A stretch of DNA of 41,693 bases from Planctomycetota bacterium (GCA_003576855.1 QEVI01000045.1:1-41693); one strand, 5' to 3'; shown: positions 20,774 through 33,515, counted from the stretch's first letter. The notes: a model not told the origin generated them from the sequence alone. Program-made: numbers and translations.

Positions 20774-22303
20774 TCAGCCGGCGGTCGTCGGCGACTCGGT
20801 CGCGCTTGCTTCCGCGGCCGGCTTCTCCGCCGCCTTCGTCGCCACGGCCGCGTCTTCGGCGGCCTTCGGCGGCGGCGAGTCGATGCGAACCACCTGCTGC
20901 TTCTTTTCCGGCGGGAGCTTCGGCAAGCTCACTTGATTGAGAAACGCCCGCGGGTTCATCGAGACGCGGTCGCCTTCCTGAAGTCCTTCCTCAATCACGA
21001 AGAACTTGTCGTTCGTCGGCCCGCAACGCAGCGGCCGGGCATCCCACTTGCCTGCGTTGAAGACGAAGGCGTAATACTGCTTGCCGTGCGCGTAAATCGC
21101 TTGAACCGGCGCCTGGATGGCGTTGGAAATGTCGGCGCAGCGAATCGTCACCGACGCCGTCATCCCCGAGCGCAAATCGGGCGCGGGATCGTCGATCGTA
21201 ACGTACGCCTTGTACTCCTTGATGTTGGCCTTGCGCCACCCGCTTGGCTCGGCGTACTGGTTGACCTTCTCCACGGTCCCGCGGAGGATTGTGCCGCCCG
21301 TGCCGACCGGCGCGATCGTGGCCGGCATGCCGGGCCGGATATACTGGATCAGCGATTCGTTGACGTTCAGCGAAACCCGCATCTTGGCGGGATCGGGGAG
21401 CCGAATAATGGCCTGGCGCTCGCGGATGACGGCGCCTTCCTTGACGACGAACTCGTCGCCGCCCCAATTCTCGCGATTGTGCGCGTACGTCACCGTCCCG
21501 TCTTTCGGGGCGACGATCGTGCATTTGGCGACCTGGTCGTCGATCTCCTTGAGCTTTGCCAGCGCTAGCTCGTGGCTGTTCTTGTCCGCCTCCCATTTCG
21601 CCTTGGCGATAACGATGTCGCTCTCAAGCTGCTTGAGCATCTTCGCCTTGGTGTACTCGGACTTCTCCACGGCGAACTTGTCGGCTTCAAGCTGCAGTTG
21701 GTTGACGTAGCCCTTCGACGCGAGCTTCTTGCTGTACTCGTAATACTCCTTCGCGCGGTTGAGGTTCTCCTCGGCGACGAACACTTCGCTTTCGATCGTC
21801 TGCCGTTCTTGCACGTACGTGCCGTCGAGGTACTCCTCCTTGGCAATCAGCGCCGTCTCGTAGACGTTGCGCGATTCGACCGCCAGGGCGGCCGCGGTAT
21901 TCACGGCGATCTGCTGCGCGGTCTGCTCCTCGCGCAGGGCCGAAGAATCGAGTTCGACGAGAAAGTCGCCCTTCTTGACGACCGTCCCCTCGGGGACGAT
22001 CCGCAAGATGTTCACGCCCGCGGTGTTCTTGGCCTTCACCTCGGAGATGACTTCCGTGACGCCCGAAGACTCCACTTCCCCCCGTTCAGTGACGGTCAGG
22101 GCGAAGTTATCCCGCGCCACCTGGTGGAGCACCAGGTTGTAGCCGGGGGGGCGCGAATCGGTCTTGGACCACCACCACCAGCCGGAGGCCAGCGCCACAA
22201 CCAGGACCGATGCAACGGCCCATAGTACGAACCCGCCCCGTCGCGGCCGACGCCTAGCGCGGGCGGGATGCAGTCCCCTGGCGGATCTATGCCTGATGTT
22301 CAT
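20774..22303 (-). CDS. HlyD/MacA-like periplasmic adaptor
   Basis: Membrane-fusion protein expected to bridge the inner-membrane ABC permease and the TolC-like channel. A single N-terminal transmembrane helix (about residues 24-46, with a WWWW run) is followed by a lipoyl-like half (GEVESSGVTEVISEV, then GTVVKKGDFLVELD), a long alpha-helical hairpin (about 120-260), and beta-barrel and membrane-proximal domains (APKDGTVTYAH, LPDPAKMRVSLNVNE). A Pro/Ala/Lys-rich tail closes the 509 residues. I chose the ATG at 22303, with GAGG just upstream, over the in-frame TTG three codons earlier. A 183-bp gap separates it from the TolC gene. Confidence 0.9.
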   Translation of the reverse strand: MNIRHRSARGLHPARARRRPRRGGFVLWAVASVLVVALASGWWWWSKTDSRPPGYNLVLHQVARDNFALTVTERGEVESSGVTEVISEVKAKNTAGVNILRIVPEGTVVKKGDFLVELDSSALREEQTAQQIAVNTAAALAVESRNVYETALIAKEEYLDGTYVQERQTIESEVFVAEENLNRAKEYYEYSKKLASKGYVNQLQLEADKFAVEKSEYTKAKMLKQLESDIVIAKAKWEADKNSHELALAKLKEIDDQVAKCTIVAPKDGTVTYAHNRENWGGDEFVVKEGAVIRERQAIIRLPDPAKMRVSLNVNESLIQYIRPGMPATIAPVGTGGTILRGTVEKVNQYAEPSGWRKANIKEYKAYVTIDDPAPDLRSGMTASVTIRCADISNAIQAPVQAIYAHGKQYYAFVFNAGKWDARPLRCGPTNDKFFVIEEGLQEGDRVSMNPRAFLNQVSLPKLPPEKKQQVVRIDSPPPKAAEDAAVATKAAEKPAAEASATESPTTAG

Positions 22304-22486
22304 AGGCCTCAAGCACGGCTCGATCGGACGGGAAGCTCGGCTCCTCGAGCGCCATTATAGCGCGCTTCGACCGCTGCGGTCACTCGGAACTTCGCGGGGC
22401 CGCTGAATTATTTAACCCCGCGGCGCACCAAAGGTTCCGTCGAGCGCCGAGCGCTTGCTGCGGAAACTCGCCCCAGAGCGCCGCCC

Positions 22487-25363
22487 CTAGTGAACGGTCT
22501 GGCTGGCGTCGCCGCCTGGTCCGGCCGCGCCGGCAGTCCCCGCTTCGCCGCCGCCGCGGGTTCGCTGCGGCTTGCTGATCGGCAGTTCGGCGTAAGCCCG
22601 GATGATCGTTTCACCGGCGGCGGCGTCCTCGATCGCGCCCGCCAGGACGGCCGGCCGATCGCCGCCCGACTCGCTTTGCGGAGGCGCCGGCAGCGGCTCG
22701 GGCGGGGGGGCAGCCGATTCGGGAAACCGCAACGGCAGCGGCTCGATCAGCTCGCCGGTCGGCCCGCTTCCCTGCGGCTGGGCGAGGGGCGCGAACAGGT
22801 CGTTGGCGTTGCACAGCGTCTGGCGGATCTCCTCGGCCGAGGCGACGTACGCCGACAGGGGCACGTCATGGTCGCGCCGCAAGCCGGCGGCGTCGAGCTC
22901 CATGATCCCCAGGTCGTGATCGAGCGCCAGCCGCTGCACCTCGTAATTCACCCAGACGCTCAGGAAGTCGTTCTGCACGTTGAGCAGGTCGGACAGCGAC
23001 TGGACCAGGTCGCGGGCCGTCGTGTTGTTGAACTGGGCCGAAGCAGTCGCGCCGGCGGCCGCGGGCTGCGGCGGCTGCGAGAGCCGCAACTGCGTCAGGT
23101 CGACCTGTGAAATGGCCACCAGCACCGCCGCGCGGCGAAGCTCGAAATTGATTTCGTTCAGCCGCGCCTGCCGCAGCGTGGCCCGCAGGCTTTGCGACAC
23201 TCGATCGCGAAACTGGTAATAGGCCCGCCGCGCTTGTTGATACTCGATGAGCGATTGGCGGTAGATGTTCCGCTCGGCGACGCGCGCCAGCGGCGCGTCC
23301 CATTGAAGGCCCAATCGCAGGCTGCCGCGAGTGTCGCGGAAGCGGAAGGGGTTGTCTCCCACGTTGCCGATGTCGCCGCTGAAGATCAGGTTCAGATCGC
23401 TGAGCAGGTCGTTGGCGTTGAAGTAGATCAGTCGCCACGAATCGACCAGCGACGCCCGCGCGTTCTGCCAGTCTTGGCGATAGGCGCTGGCAATGAGCAG
23501 CGCCTCTTCGTCGCTCAACTCGACCGGGTCAAACGTGATGGCCTCCAACCGCACGCCCGCCTGGACGAGCTTCAGCTCCAGCAGCCGGCCGGAAAGATCG
23601 GTCATCGCGTCCACCAAGGCGGAGACAAGCGCCGGCGCGTCGGCCGAGGCGGCCCGGTCGAGCTGCTCGAGCCGCGTCCAGATCTGCTCCAGTTGCGTCT
23701 TGAGCGAGTTGAAATCGTCGCGCCGCGCTTGCACGCGCGCGTCGAGCCGCGCGACGTCGAACAAGGCGGGATCGATCTCGGCGGCGTCCACTTCCTCGCG
23801 GGTCGCCAGCCGTTGCAGAATGTCGCGCCGCTTCGGCAACGCGGCCTCCAGGGCCTTGAAGTCCGCCTCGATCGCCGCGACGCGCTCGGCCACGACTGCC
23901 GGCAAGTCCTCGCTCGCCAGCAGCATTCGGTCGAGCGCCTGCGTAAACGACGGGTCGGCCGGATCGAGCGGATTGGCCTCATCCTGCAGGCGGGCGCGAA
24001 GCTCCCGCAAGCCGGCGAGCGCTGCGTTGACGCGCTCTTCCACCGCTTCGAGCTGCGGGTCGAGCAAGTTGAATTGGTCGAGCAGCGGATCGCGAATGGC
24101 GACGTCCAGCTCCGGCGGCAAGCCGAGCTCGATTTTAAAATTGTCGAGCGTCGTCTGGTATCCAGCCTCGGCCGTCAGGAGTTGGCTTTGGGCGTTGTAG
24201 AGCGCCTGCCGGGCCAGATCGACTTGAAATCGGTCGATGCGGCCGGCCTCGCTCGAAGCGAGCAACTGCTCGTAGCTGTCGCGGAGCGCAGCGACGTTCG
24301 ACCGCTGGTTGCGAATCGTCTGGGCGTTCTGCAGCAGGCCGATGTAACCGCCGGCGCCGGCGGCCCCCGCGCCGCCAGTGAAGCCGCCGCCCCCGCCGAA
24401 GCCGAATCCCTGGCCGCCGCCAAAGCCGAAGGCGCCCACCCCGCCGAAGCCGCCGCCGCCGACGCCGGCGAAGCCCTGCAAGCCCGCGCCGCCGAACAGG
24501 CCGCCGCGGCGCGAAGGGCCCTGCCCGGCGTCGCGTCCGGTGACGATGTTCAAGTAAAAGCCGCGGCGGTAGCGCTCCATCTGTCGGACGTTGGCCAGTA
24601 GCGTTCGCTCCGACAGCGTAAGCCGCTCTAGGACTCGCGTCCGCCCGCCTGCTCGCAGCAGCGGTTGCACCAAGGAGAAGTCCAACAGCGTGTTGCTGCT
24701 GTAATCATTGGGGCCCGAGAACTGCCACACCAGCGAGTTCGCCATGCCGACGACCAGTTCGCCGCCCGTGGCCGTCAGGCGGTTGGCCCTCAGGCGATTT
24801 CCCGGCCTGAAGGGCGAGACCGTCAGCGTCGTCGAGGATTCGCCGTCAGCGGCCCAGAACACTTCTGAGCCGCCGAAAAACTGCGTGTCGAAGCGAAATC
24901 GCTCAAAACTCACGTCCAGCGCCGAAAGATAGATGTCTTCCAACTCCGACTGGTAGTCTGGGGAGTGGACCAGCGCTAGTTCCACGGCGCCCTCCAGGTC
25001 GATGACGACCCGGCCGCTGGCGTCGCGCGGCAAATGCTGCTGCCAGTTCGGGTTTTCCGTGTAACGCGTTTTCGGCAGGCACTTCCAGCACTTCGACCCG
25101 CGCTTGCAGTCGACGCACTCCATGTAACGGCTCGACGTCGGATCGTCCGGCGGCATCGGCTCGATGTCCGGGTTATACGGATCGGCCATTCGCGACCGGG
25201 GATCGATCTCGATGCGGTACTCTTGCGGATCCGTGCCGAGAACGGCGGACTTCTGATCGGTAAGGCAATAGGCGTCGGCGTCTGCCTGCCGGCGGTAGAA
25301 CGGCCGGCTGCAGCCGATCGTCGCCAGGAGCACCGCGACGGTTACGAAACGCGGCGTATTCAT
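22487..25363 (-). CDS. Oversized TolC-family outer-membrane efflux lipoprotein
   Basis: Outer-membrane factor of a tripartite pump, but 958 residues against the usual 430-500. It has a lipoprotein signal with Cys18 (LLATIGC), then a periplasmic N-terminal extension with a cysteine cluster CVDCKRGSKCWKC (83-95). TolC-like helical repeats begin near 120 (VVIDLEGAVELALVHSPDYQ). A Gly/Phe-rich low-complexity insertion spans about 287-340, and a long coiled-coil stretch about 450-640. Beta-strand segments such as FRDTRGSLRLGLQWDAP and a Pro/Ala-rich tail complete it. I chose the ATG at 25363, which has a strong AGGAGG and overlaps the marR stop as ATGA; the frame extends 29 residues further but only with non-coding Arg/Gly sequence. 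Confidence 0.88.
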   Translation of the reverse strand: MNTPRFVTVAVLLATIGCSRPFYRRQADADAYCLTDQKSAVLGTDPQEYRIEIDPRSRMADPYNPDIEPMPPDDPTSSRYMECVDCKRGSKCWKCLPKTRYTENPNWQQHLPRDASGRVVIDLEGAVELALVHSPDYQSELEDIYLSALDVSFERFRFDTQFFGGSEVFWAADGESSTTLTVSPFRPGNRLRANRLTATGGELVVGMANSLVWQFSGPNDYSSNTLLDFSLVQPLLRAGGRTRVLERLTLSERTLLANVRQMERYRRGFYLNIVTGRDAGQGPSRRGGLFGGAGLQGFAGVGGGGFGGVGAFGFGGGQGFGFGGGGGFTGGAGAAGAGGYIGLLQNAQTIRNQRSNVAALRDSYEQLLASSEAGRIDRFQVDLARQALYNAQSQLLTAEAGYQTTLDNFKIELGLPPELDVAIRDPLLDQFNLLDPQLEAVEERVNAALAGLRELRARLQDEANPLDPADPSFTQALDRMLLASEDLPAVVAERVAAIEADFKALEAALPKRRDILQRLATREEVDAAEIDPALFDVARLDARVQARRDDFNSLKTQLEQIWTRLEQLDRAASADAPALVSALVDAMTDLSGRLLELKLVQAGVRLEAITFDPVELSDEEALLIASAYRQDWQNARASLVDSWRLIYFNANDLLSDLNLIFSGDIGNVGDNPFRFRDTRGSLRLGLQWDAPLARVAERNIYRQSLIEYQQARRAYYQFRDRVSQSLRATLRQARLNEINFELRRAAVLVAISQVDLTQLRLSQPPQPAAAGATASAQFNNTTARDLVQSLSDLLNVQNDFLSVWVNYEVQRLALDHDLGIMELDAAGLRRDHDVPLSAYVASAEEIRQTLCNANDLFAPLAQPQGSGPTGELIEPLPLRFPESAAPPPEPLPAPPQSESGGDRPAVLAGAIEDAAAGETIIRAYAELPISKPQRTRGGGEAGTAGAAGPGGDASQTVH

Positions 25364-25752
25364 GCGGCCTCCTCCTGCGGAAGAGCCGCGGCGGCCACCA
25401 CTCCCACGACGCGCGCGATCGTCTCGCCGCCCGCTTTTGTCAGGCGCCAAGCCTGGCGTCGCCGATCGCTAGCTCGGCTACATTCGATGAGGCCTTTTAG
25501 TCGCAGCCTTTCGACCAGCATGCTTACCTGCGCCGGCGAGGCGGCAAGCTGCACGGCCAGCGCCGACTGCTCGGCAGGCGCGCCGGCGCCTGAGTCGCCC
25601 AATTTGACGAGCGACCACAGCAGTCGAAACTCTGCTTCGCTCAGCCCGACGGGGCGCACCCACACGGCCAGCTCGCGCATCGCTAGCTTGCCAGCGACGG
25701 CCTGCCGGCAGGCTTGGTTGATCCGCTGCTCGGCGGGCGACGGGTGTGACAT
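25360..25752 (-). CDS. MarR-family winged-helix regulator
   Basis: A 130-residue DNA-binding protein heading the efflux cluster. It has the MarR layout: LSEAEFRLLWSLVK, recognition region LAASPAQVSMLVERLRLKGLIE, then the wing with DRRRQAWRLTKAG. At 130 residues it is slightly short for MarR proteins (about 140-150), and its C-terminal dimerisation helix looks abbreviated. Its TGA overlaps the tolC ATG as ATGA, so the two are translationally coupled. It most likely represses its own operon; a 10-4-10 palindrome 102 bp upstream of its start is the candidate operator. No Shine-Dalgarno is visible. The ligand is unknown. Confidence 0.85.
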   Translation of the reverse strand: MSHPSPAEQRINQACRQAVAGKLAMRELAVWVRPVGLSEAEFRLLWSLVKLGDSGAGAPAEQSALAVQLAASPAQVSMLVERLRLKGLIECSRASDRRRQAWRLTKAGGETIARVVGVVAAAALPQEEAA

Positions 25753-25853
25753 AGGCGTCGACGAGGTTGCGAAAAGGAGCGTTGCGACGATGAAGCGGCG
25801 CCACGTCGCAGGCTAGCGCCGCGGACTGCTTCACCTCCAAAAGATTCGGCAGC

Positions 25854-25877
25854 AAATCGTTCAGACTTGAACGATTT
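25854..25877. promoter_or_regulatory. Perfect palindrome upstream of marR-tolC
   Basis: AAATCGTTCA (25854-25863), a GACT spacer, and TGAACGATTT (25868-25877): perfect 10-bp arms, AT-rich against a GC-rich background, 102 bp upstream of the marR start. Its length and symmetry fit a MarR-type operator. It could alternatively be a hairpin terminating transcription from metH, since it lies about 335 bp after that gene, but no T-run follows. Confidence 0.5.
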
Positions 25878-25884
25878 CGACGGC

Positions 25885-26147
25885 GCCGGCCGGTGCGGGG
25901 ATCTTTGCCAGACGACCAAATTACTACCAGCTTCTGAATCGTCTCGCTTCCACACGCGGTGCATCTGAGTTGAGGCATGTGAGAATCGCGTGGCGGCCTG
26001 GGCGCTCGCAGGCGGCGGCGGCTCGGCAATGGCCGCCGCGCCAGCAGGAATGATTAAGCGGGCCGAGCAGCCAGGACACTGCACGGTTTTTCCCGCGTGG
26101 CGGCTGTCGACGCGAAGACTTCGCCCGCAGGTGCACGTCGAGACACT
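25885..26147 (-). pseudogene. Split zinc-ribbon gene remnant
   Basis: Two zinc-ribbon halves lie in different frames on the minus strand. The upstream frame encodes CTCGRSLRVDSRHAGKTVQC, continuing PGCSARLIIP, a CxC...CxxC ribbon of a kind common at planctomycete N-termini, followed by a Pro/Ala linker. The downstream frame (from the ATG at 25978) encodes RCTACGSETIQKLVVIWSSG, a second CxxC ribbon. The first half has no ATG, only a late GTG or a CTG. This looks like one protein broken by a frameshift, or two tiny genes. The rest of the 459 bp between metH and marR holds the palindrome at 25854-25877 and nothing else I can support. Confidence 0.35.
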
Positions 26148-26211
26148 CCTGAGCAGACAAGTACCGGAGTGAACAACGACGATACCAGAACAACTGTATA
26201 CGCCATGCGCC

Positions 26212-29985
<3,774 letters not shown>

Positions 29986-30173
29986 GGCTGGCGCTCAACG
30001 GCGGGCAATGGGCGGGAGTAACGGCTCACGCCTATGATATCCGTCATCGAGCGGACTCGACAGGGAGCCGCCGGGTTCGGTCCAAGGGCCGCTTCCTAGC
30101 AGCGAGAATTCGCGTAGGCGCCCCGCTGCACCATGTAGTCCTCGGAGCGAGATGAATACACGACGCCCCCCCC

Positions 30174-30207
30174 AAAAAAAACCGCCGCGCTTCGCCTCGC
30201 GCGGCGG
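30174..30207 (-). terminator. Rho-independent terminator
   Basis: On the minus strand a perfect 9-bp stem CCGCCGCGC / GCGCGGCGG with an 8-nt loop is followed by eight T residues (30181-30174). It lies 41 bp after the stop of the secreted-protein gene at 30248 and upstream of metH, isolating the two transcripts. This is the clearest intrinsic terminator in the window. Confidence 0.92.
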
Positions 30208-30247
30208 ACGACTCTCGTTATTGCGACCGCAACCTCGACGGCGCCAG

Positions 30248-30964
30248 TTAGCGCCTTACGGCGCCCCATGTCGCCGAACTCGGATTGTTGTTGATCGCGC
30301 GCGGCGAATGAACGCCCCGCTCGTGGCGGCTGGCGACGTTTCGCTCGCTGCCGGCCGGCGCCCGGCTGACATTGGCGCCCCCCGCGGGCGTCGGGCCCAC
30401 GGCGTCGCCGTACGACGGGGCGACATTTCCCGGTTCGCAAGGCGCTGGAGCTGAGTACGCCGGCTGCGCTTGGGGCAGTGGCTGCAGATGGCCGCCGCTG
30501 GCCGCAACGTCCGACCCGGCCGCCTCGGCCGGCTCGTCGACGCCGCGATAGCCCGCCGAGTAGGGTTGGCCCGGAGACGCGAGCCGCTGCTCGCTTTGCG
30601 GTTCGCCGGCTAGTTGCTGATCCGGGCTGGGTGCGGCCGACGGCGACGCTGGCGCCGCGTACGCATGCCACTGGCCGTCGCGATGATACATCCAGTTGTT
30701 GTTCGGCCCGTAGTACCACCACTGGCCGTTTTGGCGGGTGAATCGCCAGCGGGCTTGGGGACTGCGATCCATCGTGCTGGCCGCGCGTGCGCCGGCATCG
30801 GCGACGCCCGCGGCCAGGTTGGCCGTCCCTTGCACGGCGGCGCGAGCCCCCTCGGCCACAGCCTGGCCGGCGCGACTCAGGCCCTGGCCCGCGGGCCCGT
30901 CGGCCAGGGTGACGTCGCCTAAGATCATTCCAACAGCACATAGCACCCACGAAACAGGTTTCAT
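30248..30964 (-). CDS. Secreted low-complexity hypothetical protein (238 aa)
   Basis: An exported protein of unknown function. A Sec signal (residues 1-22, ending TLADG) is followed by an Ala/Gly-rich segment (about 25-65), then a compact aromatic block RWRFTRQNGQWWYYGPNNNW with MYHRDGQWHAY, and finally a long Pro/Ala/Ser/Gln-rich disordered tail. The ATG at 30964 has an AGGAGG Shine-Dalgarno, and a strong terminator follows, so it is a single-gene transcript. The aromatic block may be a small carbohydrate- or wall-interacting module, but that is a guess. Confidence 0.7.
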   Translation of the reverse strand: MKPVSWVLCAVGMILGDVTLADGPAGQGLSRAGQAVAEGARAAVQGTANLAAGVADAGARAASTMDRSPQARWRFTRQNGQWWYYGPNNNWMYHRDGQWHAYAAPASPSAAPSPDQQLAGEPQSEQRLASPGQPYSAGYRGVDEPAEAAGSDVAASGGHLQPLPQAQPAYSAPAPCEPGNVAPSYGDAVGPTPAGGANVSRAPAGSERNVASRHERGVHSPRAINNNPSSATWGAVRR

Positions 30965-31465
30965 CTTCCGCCTCCTCTGAGTTTGGAACGTACCGGCGCC
31001 AGCGCCCGGCCGGGCCCTGTCCCTGGTTCCCAGCGCAACCGCATGCCAGTACCGCTTAATGGCGTCCCGGCCTCGCTACGGCCGCAACCGACATGCCAAC
31101 GAGCCGACCCGCGGCAAATCCGCCGGATGGCGGCTTCAGTCTGTTCGGCGGAAAACCAAACGCGTGCGGGCCTTACCCTCACTGCCGCAGCGCTCATCCT
31201 GTTCCCCGCGACATGCCGGCCTGAACGCTCGGCACGTCAGACGATCGGCCAGACTGGGCATGGATTGACCGCGACGCGGATGGCGCGGGCGCTTCGCCGG
31301 CCCGCCGCGCACAGGCCAAAAGGGGCGCCCGCGGCCGACGATTGAACGATCTTCACGCGTGCGGCGGTTGCCAGGCCAGCCGCCGCTAAAGTACAACGAA
31401 CGCCGGACGCCGCTCGACCTGCGGGTCCTGGTCGCCGACTTCCGCCTTGCTTTCGGAAACTTGCC
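30965..31465. other. Divergent intergenic region
   Basis: 501 bp between two divergently transcribed exported-protein genes. Open frames here show no protein character. I found no convincing palindrome, riboswitch or RNA gene. Promoters for both flanking genes should be here but are not identifiable by eye. Confidence 0.5.
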
Positions 31466-32137
31466 ATGACCGTCCGATTTACCGTCGCCGCGTTGCGGCC
31501 CTTGGTCCGACACACTGGCTTCGGCTTGGCCGTGCTTGCCGCGTGCGGCTGGGGTTGCAGCAGCGGGCCGTCGCGCATCAAGCCGCCGAGCATCGACGCC
31601 GACGGCGCAGCCGCCGAGGCGATGGAGATGTACGACCAGGACGCCGACGGCGCCCTTGCCGGCGCCGAGCTGGACGCCTCGCCGGGCCTGAAGTCCGCGC
31701 AGGCTTCGTTCGACGCCAATCAGGACGGCAAGATCCAACAAGACGAAATCCAGCGGCGAATCGAAGCCTGGCAGGCCACCGGCATCGGCGTCATGTCGGT
31801 GAGCTTTCTGTTTACCATGGACGGCCAGCCGCTGCCGGGCGCGCAGGTGACGTTCGAGCCGGAGCCGTTCCTCGGCGATGAGATCAAAACGGCCGTGGGC
31901 GAAACGCTCATGTACGGCAGCGTGTCGCCCAGCATCCCGAAGGAAGAGCGCCCCTCGGCCGATATGCCGGCCGGCTTCCAGGTGGGTCTCTACCGGGTGC
32001 GCGTCTCGAAGAAGGTCGACGGCAAGGAAACGATTCCCGCCAGGTACAACGCCGAGACGACGCTCGGCCAGCAGGTTTCGCCCGACGACCCGGCGATCGC
32101 CAACCAAAAGGCGCGATTCGACCTCACGTGCAAATAA
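31466..32137 (+). CDS. Lipoprotein with EF-hands and a transthyretin-like domain
   Basis: A 223-residue predicted lipoprotein. The lipobox L24-A25-A26-C27 (VLAACGWGC) directs lipid attachment. Two canonical EF-hand loops follow, DQDADGALAGAE (57-68) and DANQDGKIQQDE (83-94), so calcium binding is likely. Residues about 108-223 (VSFLFTMDGQPLPGAQVTFEP, later GLYRVRVSKK) look like the carboxypeptidase-regulatory/transthyretin-like beta-sandwich often seen in short planctomycete lipoproteins encoded near DUF1559 genes. Here it is convergent with such a gene. Upstream sequence shows no strong Shine-Dalgarno. The partner and role are unknown. Confidence 0.75.
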   Translation: MTVRFTVAALRPLVRHTGFGLAVLAACGWGCSSGPSRIKPPSIDADGAAAEAMEMYDQDADGALAGAELDASPGLKSAQASFDANQDGKIQQDEIQRRIEAWQATGIGVMSVSFLFTMDGQPLPGAQVTFEPEPFLGDEIKTAVGETLMYGSVSPSIPKEERPSADMPAGFQVGLYRVRVSKKVDGKETIPARYNAETTLGQQVSPDDPAIANQKARFDLTCK

Positions 32138-32252
32138 CGCAACATGCAAGGAAGCTCAGGCAGGGACGGGCAGTCGTAGCCGGGGCCAGTTACGCCGACT
32201 CTTGCAGTCCTTAGTGCCCGGCGCCCGCGAATCACGCGAATAACCGCGAAAG

Positions 32253-32267
32253 GCCCGCATAACGGGC
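32253..32267 (+). terminator. Possible weak terminator
   Basis: A short GCCCG-CATAA-CGGGC hairpin followed by AGTTTCT, 115 bp after the EF-hand lipoprotein stop, in the convergent 253-bp gap before the DUF1559 gene. The stem is short and the T-run poor. Confidence 0.25.
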
Positions 32268-32390
32268 AGTTTCTGACTAGGCGACGGTGATCCGCGATTC
32301 ACGGTCAACGCCGCGTATACCTCCACGTGTCGGACGCGTTCGCGTGTATCGCGGGCGCTCAATGGCGACAACGTGGAAGTCACCCGCCCG

Positions 32391-33515
32391 TTACGGGATC
32401 TGCGTGGGGTTGCCGTCCAGCCGGCTCGCCAGGCGGGCGTGGACCAGGTGATCGACGTCGTACGGAATGGTGTGGACCGATCCGTCGCAGAACACCATGT
32501 TGAAGCCGCTGGCATGGGCGCTGCCGAACTTGATTTCGGGGAAGCCGCCGGCGACGCCGGCTTGATCTTGCGCCGGCTGGCACGCCTCGATCGACCGCCC
32601 CGGATTCCACGCCCCGCGGTGGTTGTCCCACTCGTAGCCGTGGTACATCGACTGGTTCTCGCCCCAACTGAAGCCGGGCGTGCCCGAGCCGCCGGCCGAG
32701 CCCTCATAGCCGTCGACCACCAGCCATTTCTCGCCCACCATGTATGTGTTGCTGGCGCCGTCCTCGATGCGTTCCAGGGCGATTTCGCTGCGGTAGTAGC
32801 TGATGCCCGTCTGGTAATTACGGTGGGCGGGGTTCTCGCAGTGGCCTTCGAAAATGTGCCAACCCGGCGGAATCCGCGTGCTCTTCATCGCCGCGAAGCT
32901 ATCCGGCCAGTACCAAGCGCCTTCCTCGGTCGAGGAGGCCGTGAAGTAGCTGTCGCCGGCGCTGGCCGCGTAGTCCGTCTTGACGATCCCCTCGTTCTGG
33001 GCGAGCGATACCAGGAACGAATAATCGCTCACCGTGCCGGAAAGGTTCGCTAGGTAGAGCCGCGCCGGCCGCCGCGTCGGGCAGTGCAGCCCGGCCAAGG
33101 GCGCCTTGTGCAGCGCGAGGCTGGCATCGCGGAACTGCGTCGAACCGGGCGTCGTGCCGACGCCCAGTTGCCGCAGGCTTTGCAGCTCCATGTACGACAG
33201 GATGTTGTACACCCACGAGCCCGGCTGACGCTTGCCATAACCGGCGTTCGGGTCGGCCGTCCAGCCCGCCCCCCAGCCGCCCGAGGGGAGGAACTTGTTA
33301 GCGCTTTCGTGATTAAGCCACGCCAGGCCGATCTGCTTGAGATTGTTCTGGCATTGCTGCCGTCGCGCCGCTTCGCGCGCCGCCTGCACGGCTGGAAGCA
33401 GCAGGGCGACCAGCACGCCAATGATGGCAATCACCACCAACAGCTCCACAAGCGTGAAACCATGTGGGGGCCGACGTCGCGGCACGGGCATCCTGCTAGT
33501 ACGAGCGTCAGTCAT
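32391..33515 (-). CDS. DUF1559 prepilin-like protein
   Basis: A 374-residue member of the large planctomycete DUF1559 family. The type IV-prepilin N-terminus [20 protein letters not shown] lies near residues 19-38 and should be cleaved after the Gly and N-methylated by a prepilin peptidase; no such peptidase is in the window. The C-terminal H-x9-DG box is intact ([12 protein letters not shown], then [10 protein letters not shown]). I chose the ATG at 33515, which has GGAGG upstream; the frame runs 16 residues further without protein character. Pseudopilin- or surface-fibre-like roles are inferred from the family; none is demonstrated for this protein. Confidence 0.92.
   Translation of the reverse strand: MTDARTSRMPVPRRRPPHGFTLVELLVVIAIIGVLVALLLPAVQAAREAARRQQCQNNLKQIGLAWLNHESANKFLPSGGWGAGWTADPNAGYGKRQPGSWVYNILSYMELQSLRQLGVGTTPGSTQFRDASLALHKAPLAGLHCPTRRPARLYLANLSGTVSDYSFLVSLAQNEGIVKTDYAASAGDSYFTASSTEEGAWYWPDSFAAMKSTRIPPGWHIFEGHCENPAHRNYQTGISYYRSEIALERIEDGASNTYMVGEKWLVVDGYEGSAGGSGTPGFSWGENQSMYHGYEWDNHRGAWNPGRSIEACQPAQDQAGVAGGFPEIKFGSAHASGFNMVFCDGSVHTIPYDVDHLVHARLASRLDGNPTQIP

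Noticed and set aside
24346..24505. Gly-rich tract in the TolC gene as a tandem DNA repeat or CRISPR-like array
   Set aside because: The tract encodes an irregular Gly/Phe-rich insertion in frame; there are no regular direct repeats with spacers.
29986..30173. Possible cobalamin or SAM riboswitch upstream of metH
   Set aside because: The gap between the terminator at 30174 and the metH start is short, and I could not find the conserved B12-box or SAM-box elements by eye.
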